A stretch of 64,000 bases of DNA from Chromobotia macracanthus. Taxonomy: Eukaryota > Chordata > Actinopteri > Cypriniformes > Botiidae. Below are positions 56,743 to 64,000 of the stretch, piece by piece. The stretch spans positions 10,214,501-10,278,500 of the forward strand of contig JAZGTH010000002.1 in the NCBI GenBank assembly GCA_036877525.1, given 5' to 3'. Within the stretch, counting starts at the first letter, position 1. Each line of letters begins with the position of its first letter. The notes beneath the pieces are model-generated. The model ran no database searches. It was not told where the DNA came from and saw only the letters and a program-made list of their open reading frames with translations. The translations under genes were made by a program, and so were the position numbers.

Positions 56743-56880
56743 CAGGAGCACACATGGGGCAGCATTCTCCATGTATCTCATATTCTGCACGAGCACATGC
56801 GCAAAAGCACAGTTCAAAGTTCAGAGGAACAACAGCAGCGATGGAAAAAATGACATGACAAAAACATGCTTAAAACAAAG
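56743..56880 (-). pseudogene. TNFRSF14-like copy D, first-exon fragment related to copy A
   Basis: On the minus strand VVPLNFELCFCACARAEYE and HGECCPMCAPG, followed by a GTACAC donor, correspond to exon 1 of copy A (VPLNFELCFSTCAPAEYE, ECCRMCDPG, donor GTACAG). The upstream ATG (ATGTTTTTGTCATG) is out of frame with this segment, so the signal peptide is frameshifted. No following CRD exons were found to the left. The intron just after the donor (ACTGTCATATTTTC) also matches copy A. Confidence 0.75.
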
Positions 56881-57334
56881 AAAAGTTTTAGGGGAGGTGA
56901 ATGTTTCTCCTTCAGACTTCATAAGTGTACTGTTTTCTAGATCACAACTCTTCTGTCTTCAGTTTCAGTCACTGGAGCTATCAAGCCTTTGTTTTCCTCA
57001 GTTTTTGAAATCTCATTTTCTTCAGCTCTAGCTTGACAATGTCTTCAGATGCTTTGGTAAAACACTCTTCCAAAAACTCTTCATATACAGCATGTCTCTT
57101 CTGAGTAAATAAAGCAGACAGTTTCATTCTGTACAGAGATTAAATAAAAATTACTGCCTCACATCATAAAATACTGCACTGAATAAATTATGTGTATAGT
57201 AAAAATGTTAAATACTGTTAGATATACTATGTTGTACATTTCAGAACCAAGTACATCCTTAGTCCAAAAAGATACTTTATTAAAACTAGGCAGCAAAATC
57301 TGCAGATCAGTAAGCATTATTTTTCATGAATAAT

Positions 57335-57600
57335 CTTAAAGGGTTAATTCACACAAAATTGAAATCTTAGTCATTATTTACTCACCCTTGTGTCATTTAA
57401 ACCCTTTATGGCTTTCTTTGTTATTCAGAACAAAAAAACTAAGACTGTTAAAGAACTGTTGGTTTAGGCTTTTGTCCTGCAATGGCAGTAGCTGATGACC
57501 GAGTCCTCTTCAAAAGTATCAAAAAATAATGCCACACAAACAAACAGGCATAATGTAAGACAGGGTTAGGAATGACATAAGGGTGAATAAATCACAAGTT
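57335..57600 (+). mobile_element. Non-autonomous DNA element (TTTACTCACCCT family)
   Basis: It starts AAAGGGTTAATTCACACAAA and continues CATTATTTACTCACCCTTG. It ends AATGACATAAGGGTGAATAAA, the inverted counterpart of the start. This is the same family as at 25208 and probably full length at about 265 bases. Confidence 0.65.
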
Positions 57601-58440
57601 TCTTTGAGTGTACTAACCATTAAAGCTTATGACAAAGCAATTACATAACCTTGTTTACATGAATGCATCATTGGGTTAAGGTTAATTTTCTTTATAAACA
57701 TTCTGCAGAATAAATCGTACTGTGCTACACAATAAAAGAAAAACAAACAACAAAAAATATATCTTGGAGTGATCTATCCAAAACTTCAATCTGTAACTTT
57801 GTTAAGTCAATACTCAGTTAGTGAACAACTACATAACAGATTAGCATTCAACAGTTTTCTTAACTTACCCCGATTCACAACAGTAAGTTTATAATAATGA
57901 TTTATAATTTGAGCTTTCAGGTCTAACTTCAACATATGTAAGCAAAAGCATGTGACAGTAACCTGCATATTTATATTTTAAACAGAGATGGCAGAAGAGA
58001 GGCAAAAGTTATAGATTGCAACTTTAAACAGCAATGTTTTTGTCTCACAAATTCAGGTGCAATTGTGTCATTTATAAGACAGCATAAACAGTCAAGCAAA
58101 ACTGCTGTTAAGAAACTGCAGCTTTCTGATTGTTTAAAACAAGGATTGTAAAGTACAATACATAACACATTAATACAATAAAATGAAATGGGTATTGTAA
58201 AAAGAGCTCAATTCCACAATCAAATTTATCACAGCACAACATAAGTGTAGAAATGAATACAACAGGGACTTTTCCAATAATGCAATTGCCCCATTACTAT
58301 TCAAATTTCCTTACAACATCTTACAAGTTAAAATACTGTAAGACTATAATCATATAAAACACACATCACACAAGCAGAGAAAGTATGTACTGTAAATTAC
58401 ATTTGACAAAAACATCTAGCAACTACATCTTCATTATATT
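57601..58440. repeat. Segmental duplication block 1
   Basis: Sequence from about 57780 to 58440 matches 59950-60560 in the same orientation, with markers CAACAGTAAGTTTATAAT, AACTTTAAACAGCAA and CATCTTACAAGTTAAA. By eye identity is roughly 80% with indels, so the duplication is older than that of copies B and E. No ORF of interest. Confidence 0.75.
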
Positions 58441-58486
58441 GAGGTCTAAACGTCTCGTCACCGGAGCACAAAGCCATCAAACTTAC

Positions 58487-58532
58487 CAGATACGCGAATA
58501 ACAACACGAAGTTTTACAAACGTTGTTTTCAT
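58487..58532 (-). pseudogene. Orphan TNFRSF first-exon module
   Basis: ATG AAA ACA ACG TTT GTA AAA CTT then CGT GTT GTT ATT CGC GTA TCT G with a perfect GTAAGT donor (MKTTFVKLRVVIRVS). It is homologous to exon 1 of copies C and E and is preceded upstream by the TTGTCGTCGTCGTC module. No exon 2 homologue was found within the next few kilobases to the left, other than the fragment D exon and copy C. Confidence 0.7.
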
Positions 58533-58599
58533 GGTGATTTGTTTGCAATAGAAAATACCGCCAACATTTCTTCTCTCCATGTTGTCGTCGTCGTCTTGT

Positions 58600-59740
58600 T
58601 TAATGGGGAATAACATTATCGCCACCTACTGTACTGGATGTCAAATTAAACTTATAAAAAAGGGAGGGGAATTGTGGACGTTTAATACTCTCTCCAGTCT
58701 GTGGCTCACTGCTCATGATTAACATTTACAATTAGCTCCTCACGTTTCAGATTAGGAAGAGTATTCCCATCAACACAAATTATATTCTAGACCATAATCC
58801 GGAGTCATATCTTCATGCATCGTTCCTTCCTCCCAATCCTACACTGTACAGCATGGCTGTAGACGTTTTTCAGCCTATTTTCAGTGCAGGGGAAGGAACA
58901 AGAATTATTTTCAACAAAAGCATGTTCCAGTGAAGAGAAAAGATGAGTTTTTAGATGTTTCTAGAATATTGTGAGGAACGCGGCAGTATTTGTAGTTAGG
59001 CAGATCTTTAAACGAGGAACAATGAAGGTGAATGAACTGGAAAGTGACGTGACTCTTTATATTACCACAGTGAGGTGTCGCTCACTCACTGTAAGGGTTG
59101 GATGGGATATAAATAGATGTGGTGGAAGTATAAAAGTGAAGAACCAGTGGCTGTTTTGTATGCAAGCAGAGACCTGTAGTCAGTGGAGAGAGGAGAGGTG
59201 TGATGTGATCTCTCTCTCTTGGGCTCCTCACAGACATCACATTGCTGGATTCTGTATCATCTATAAAGGTTAAATTGCACATGTTGGAAGACCGACTAGA
59301 AGAGCATTACAATGGTCCAGTCTAGAAATAACCAGGGCCTGGACAAGAAACTACAACATACTCAATTAGATTAGATAAGGCCTGATTTTCCTAATGTTAT
59401 AATAACGTATATTATTGAATGTCTGTGATGTGATATATCAGTGTGAAGATGGTTTTATTTCATTATAATCTCCTTTTGATTGGAATAATCCTCCTCTTTC
59501 TTTGAGATCTCTTCATCAATAGGACATCTTTATTTTCTGTAATTTCCCCTTTAGTTTCAGTGTATGCCAGTCATAACATTCATATTACATGGCCTCAAGA
59601 AAATGTTGTTCTGAGATGCTTTATAATATATTACTGGATGTTGCAAGAGAGTTCTCTAAGTTAAACAAAATTAACATGTCTGTTTGAGTACTCTGTTGAG
59701 TTTAAACAACTATTTACATTTGCGCATTTGGCAGACAGTA
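58600..59740. other. Intergenic, no gene seen
   Basis: Includes a frame at 58971-59273 with no family resemblance on either strand. A GTAAGGGTTGGATGGGATATAAATAG stretch and the 59160-59350 part look repeat-like but were not assigned. Confidence 0.45.
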
Positions 59741-59744
59741 TATT

Positions 59745-59845
59745 CAAGACATACATTTGTTTATACATTGTGCTTCCCTGGAAATCGAGCCCACAACCTT
59801 TGCGTTGCTAACGCAATGCTCTACCAACGGATCTATAGAAATACA
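59745..59845 (-). repeat. tRNA-derived SINE relic
   Basis: Minus-strand reading gives TTGGTAGAGCATTGCG (box A region), TTAGCAACGCAA as an anticodon-stem-like hairpin and GGGCTCGATTTCC (box B region), in tRNA order and spacing. It is too diverged for a functional tRNA. It fits a tRNA-headed SINE of the kind common in cyprinids. Confidence 0.6.
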
Positions 59846-60847
59846 AATGTCTTGTATCTAATAATTGAGTTAATGCTGAGGGTTAGAGGTTCACCAGTTT
59901 ATCAGGAAATAGACAGCACACAATTCAGTAACTTGCTAAATGCATTAGTTAAGCTGCAATTTGTAACTTTGTTTGGTTAAAAGTGAACAAGTACATAACT
60001 GATTAACATTTAACATGGTCTCCTTAATTTACCCCATTTAGAACAGTAAGTTTATAATCATGATTTACAGTTTGAGCTGTCAGGTCTGACTTCAACATGT
60101 AAACAAAAGTATGTAACAGTAACCAGAAAAGTAACAGAAACTGTAATGTTTCAAACAGAGATGGCAATAGAGGCAAAAGTTATGAATTGCAGCTTTAAAC
60201 AGCAACGTTTCTGTCTCACAAATTTAGGTGCATTCACTGTTGCACCAATGACAGCATAAGCAGTAAAGCAAAACTGCTGTTAAGAAACTGTTTTAAACAC
60301 AGCAGCTTTGTGAATGTTTGAAAAAATGATTGCTGTGGTTGAAAAGAATACAACAGCAAGAACTTTCCAACAGTAAAGTTAATGTAACTGCTCCACTACT
60401 ATTCAGATTTCCTATTCATCAATCATCAGCACATCAACATCTTACAAGTTAAAGACTGTAAGACTATAATCACACAAAACACACCATCACTGTATCAAAC
60501 AAGCAGAAAACGTACTGCAAGACACATTTCACAAAAGCATCTAGAAACTACATTCATTATATTCTATCCATTGAAATCATAGTTAAGAATGGTTTTAAAT
60601 CATTTTAAAATGATAGATGAGAATTGTTTAAAAATCAATTTAAAATCATAGTTAAGGATTTAACATTTTTGTCATCTTTTAAAAAGCAGGTGAGTTTAGG
60701 GGACAATATTTTTGGTGGAATTTGTACAGTTGACATTGATATATACTGTAATGTTGACAATCATAGTTTAAGTTTTGTTAGCATGTCGTTCTAAAAGCAT
60801 TCAGTCTCTGCCCATTAACAATGTTGATGATTTATGCATGTCTACTC
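59846..60847. repeat. Segmental duplication block 2 and flank
   Basis: Partner of 57780-58440 (see there) from about 59950 to 60560, then AT-rich DNA with repeats of TTTAAAATCATAGTTAAG around 60570-60660. No gene. Confidence 0.65.
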
Positions 60848-61174
60848 TAGAGCTGCTGCTATAAGCTTGCTGTTGTTAGTTTTCCCTCCTTGAAATAAGT
60901 CTGGTGTGGTTGACCCTGGTAGTAGTGAATGTTTCCAATATAAAAATTTTCTTCACTTCAGTAAGTCCTGGAGGTTCTGAAGCTTCTCCACCATGTCAAG
61001 GTCACAGCAAAAGGAGACTATTGCACCTTCTGCTCACAAAGCAAAGCAACATCACACGACCAACAGTGTGTTATACTCATAAATCAACACAGTATTGATC
61101 TAGTTCAACTGACACAGAAAAGTAAGGAAAAACCAAGAAGCGTCACAAAACTCCCACTGTGTGGAAGTACTTTC

Positions 61175-63493
61175 TTATGTCCTGGATTCAGGATCCACCA
61201 TTGCTAGTTTAGAAATTGTGTCCAAGTCTCTGTCTTCTAATGCTGGAGGCAATGTCAGCTTGTGCTGTTTGTGGTCTGTAACTGATCCCATAAGAGATGG
61301 ACTGATGTAAACAACTGTTTCCTCTATGTTTTCCCCTCTGTAAACAAACAGTGTGTATATATATTAGGTTTATTATAAAGCTGTGGTACCTGTCATAATA
61401 CTGTTAAAATGTTGCTTGCTTGTACAAAGTCTTGTTTCAAATGATTTTACAATTTAAATGTATTTTATACAACTGATATCTGCAAATAACAAAACAAAAA
61501 GATAATTATTTTTATCACTATCAATAATTGTCAATTAAATGACCAGTAGCTAATCAGTGGTCAGCAAACTCCACCATATCAATTAAATCACTCTGATTAA
61601 ACTTTGCAACAAACTCCATTAAATGAATCCTGCATGTACTTACTTGCAGGCAGTGGCTTCATATATGGACTACAGCAGGTCTCTAAATAAGTAGAATGAC
61701 ATTAATTTTAGAAGTTGTTATTATTAAAACATAAGAATTATTAAATAAAATCACTTTGAACTTTGGGACAAATAAAGTGCACGTGAATTCTGTATGTACT
61801 CACTGTATGTAATCAGATGCTTTAGGTATAATCCTATAACGCAGAATATGACTATGACAGCTGCAGATACAGACAATATAAGACCATATCTCTTCCGTTT
61901 GTTCTCTGTGCATGTGACATCTTTTATAGAGCTGCCAGCTTCTATCTCAATCTCATTCCTAGTTGTACAACTGAAATAAACAATTACAATAATTAAATAC
62001 ACTTCATTTATATATAACAGACAAAATGCACTTGAGACACAATAGCATAAATGACTTTTAACCTACTCTGTCCATCTGGTGCAGTTCACACCTGCTGGAG
62101 AATAAAAGCCAGAAGGACAGTCCTCACACACTGTATCTGTCCTCTTTGTTCCTGTAAGCATCACCGAGACTGATCTCAGAAATAAACCTTCACAAATAAA
62201 CATCTATCACTGTTTATTAGCTTTCTTGTCTTTTTAATTATATAACTGCACGAAAAGTGTGACCCTTATTACAATTTTATTGTTTTGTGTTCCACAGACA
62301 AAAATAATACAGATTTGAAATGACATAAGGGTTAAATTGACAGAAATTTTATTTGTATTAACTAATCCTTAAATCATGTGTAAAAAATGTAAGTTGTGTT
62401 AAAACAAGACCTGGTGTTTTTATTTGTTGTCCTGGTTTGCATACACTGTGCTTTTGAGCATGAAGGCACTGTGACTTGGAGAACTCAATGCAGTAATGTC
62501 CATCAATCACATCACAGATTGTGTCTGTTATTGTAGTACACTGACTTTTAATGTAAAACCCTCGACCTAAACACACATAAGAGCACTTACATGTAGACAA
62601 GAATGAAAAATTTGCATTTTGAAAAAACAAGAACAGAAAGAAAAAAATAAAAATGTACTTTCACTGCAGTTGTTGCATGTAAAGCATTTATAAAGACCAT
62701 TGGGTTCACTCATGAATGTTCCTCTTGAGCAGGGTATGCATGTTGTGCTTAAATCCCCAACACAGTCACGATAAACCACTGACCCTAAAAAAATACATAA
62801 AAAACCCACAATAAGATCTGCTATCACAGGAAACATTCAGTTTGTAGCTACTGTGTGTAATCATAGATAACTTCAGTGGGTGACACATCCGCAGATACCA
62901 CAACTCTGATGAGTATATGAAACCAAAAACTGCATAAAATGAAAATAAAATGTAATTTGTATTAAATTTAATATACAATGTGCAGTTAAGAGTGATTAAG
63001 ATGTTAATGACTGTGTGAATTGTGCTCATATATTGTAGGTCATTACAGACAAATGTGGTGTATTAATTGAGCACTTTGAAAAGCTTGTATTTTGTCATTT
63101 GTTGCTTACCTATTTTACACATGGGACAACATTCACCTTTAGGAGATTTATATTCACTTGGGTCACAAGTATTTCCAAATGTGACAAAAACAACTAGAAA
63201 AAAGAAAAACGCGCTTCATTAATACATAAACAACGACAGTTCAATCAGTCAAAACATACAATTCACTATAGTAAATGAATTTTAAGTTAAACACATGTAA
63301 CTTGTTAACGGTTAATGTTAATAACAGAGACTGTTTCATCGCTAAATACTCAAATATTTTAATAGTTTCACTTTCATCCAGACGGACATTTCACGACTAG
63401 CTTCATTTGTCACCGGAGCACAAAGCCATCAAACTTACCAGATAATAAACAACACCGAATAACAACTGGAAGTTTTACAAATATTGTTTTCAT
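61175..63493 (-). CDS. TNFRSF14-like receptor, copy E
   Basis: Minus-strand exons: 63439-63493, 63110-63193, 62659-62784, 62411-62566, 62067-62151, 61804-61970, 61175-61335; 834 nt, 277 aa. Exon lengths for CRDs (126, 156, 85) and the last exon (161) equal those of copy B. Signal peptide MKTIFVKLPVVIRCCLL + SVVFVTFGNTC. CRDs: CDPSEYKSPKGECCPMC, DCVGDLSTTCIPC, QCTTITDTICDV, VCEDCPSGFYSPAGVNC. The membrane helix (LILSVSAAVIVIFCVIGLYL) is five residues longer than in B. The tail RENIEETVVYISPSLMG...LEDRDLDTISK is nearly identical to B. The last exon uses an acceptor ending ACAGAG, shifted by substitution from B's ACACAG. Like B it carries a GTCTTG donor after exon 4; the exon 3 donor GTACAT is also weak. 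Intact, so likely functional. Confidence 0.8.
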
Positions 63494-63720
63494 GGTGATT
63501 TGTCTGGGATACAATAAGACCCAACATTTCTTCCATCATTGTTGTCGTCGTCGTTCTCTCCAATCCGCCATTTTGAGTTACAGTTACGTCTTCCTTTGCT
63601 GTCAATTCGAAGGGAAACTCATGAAGGGAAACATGAAAATGTTTTTTTACGGATTTAACGCACAGAATCTTTGCAGAGCAAGTGTATATCTGGGATTAAT
63701 TTAATAATAACATTGCTGTA
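63494..63720 (-). promoter_or_regulatory. Copy E promoter module, repeated in the array
   Basis: The 5' flank holds TTGTCGTCGTCG and CCGCCATTTTGA (minus strand TCAAAATGGCGG, a YY1-type motif), seen also near 54100 and 55690, and in part at 58590. Shared position relative to each first exon argues for a duplicated core promoter. Function is inferred. Confidence 0.45.
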
Positions 63721-64000
63721 ACTCACTTCGGCTCAGGAGAGCAGTAAACAATGCCAGGTTCCTCTGATTGTCAAGGAGAGAAACGAACCCAGTCGCAGAC
63801 AGCGTTTGAACAGAAAAAAGTCTTTATTTATAAGATAGGCGAAACAAGAACCCACGACGGAGGCAAAACAAAAACACGCTTTAAATACAACTAAGGATAC
63901 CTCCACAAACCGGAGAAAAAGCGATGCTAAACCCAAAAACGCAGAGGAAAAAACACGGCACAAAAACACGACAATACAAGTAGGAACCGTCAGCGACTCT
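63721..64000. other. Right edge, unidentified repeat-like DNA
   Basis: The less AT-rich sequence beginning CAATGCCAGGTTCCTCTGATT and continuing GAACCCAGTCGCAGACAGCG then GTCTTTATTTATAAGATAGG has the look of the end of an interspersed element entering from the right. No family was assigned and no coding frame is convincing. Confidence 0.3.

Noticed and set aside
59745..59845. Possible tRNA gene
   Set aside because: Box A and B regions are recognisable but mismatched, and no full cloverleaf forms; a SINE head is more likely.
1..64000. CRISPR arrays, operons or bacterial-type regulatory elements
   Set aside because: The window is a spliced vertebrate sequence; tandem repeats present are microsatellites or short minisatellites without spacers.

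Overview
This is a vertebrate nuclear window: spliced genes with GT-AG introns, AATAAA signals, and abundant DNA-transposon and SINE debris. Protein similarity and the repeat families (short-TIR non-autonomous elements, Tc1-like and tRNA-derived SINE relics) point to a teleost, most likely a cypriniform. All exon boundaries were read by eye from splice sites, reading phase and remembered family sequence; no alignment was run.

Layout. 1-1709 (-): first coding exon and start of intron 1 of a pdzd4-type PDZ gene that runs off the left edge. 1.7-10.7 kb: gene-poor intergenic DNA. 11.6-15.8 kb (+): porcn, the Wnt O-acyltransferase, 12 coding exons, 449 aa. 16.7-30.4 kb (+): csde1/UNR, a nine-cold-shock-domain RNA-binding protein with at least two N-terminal forms, a candidate structured 5' UTR exon and two microexons; 810 aa from the common start, 852 aa with the long N-terminus. 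30.8-32.5 kb (-): a RASSF7/8-type RA-domain and coiled-coil gene, 486 aa, convergent with csde1. 33.8-36.4 kb (+): apex2, AP endonuclease 2, 572 aa, divergent from the RASSF gene. 36.9-40.9 kb (+): lrif1, 979 aa.

42.3-63.6 kb is a different landscape: a repeat-rich cluster of small TNF-receptor-superfamily genes resembling TNFRSF14 (HVEM). Copy A (+, 43.6-45.0 kb, 230 aa) has almost no cytoplasmic tail. Copies B (-, 50.6-53.6 kb, 267 aa) and E (-, 61.2-63.5 kb, 277 aa) are intact tandem duplicates with full tails. C (54.7-55.6 kb) and D (56.7 kb) are broken copies, and isolated first-exon/promoter modules lie at 54.0 and 58.5 kb. The array looks like birth-and-death evolution of immune receptors, interleaved with an internally deleted Tc1-like element, a decayed hAT-like transposase and segmental duplications.

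The left 41 kb holds conserved single-copy genes (Wnt secretion, translational control, DNA repair, heterochromatin) that are neighbours rather than a pathway. The accessory interest lies in the TNFRSF array and in the alternative N-termini and microexons of csde1.
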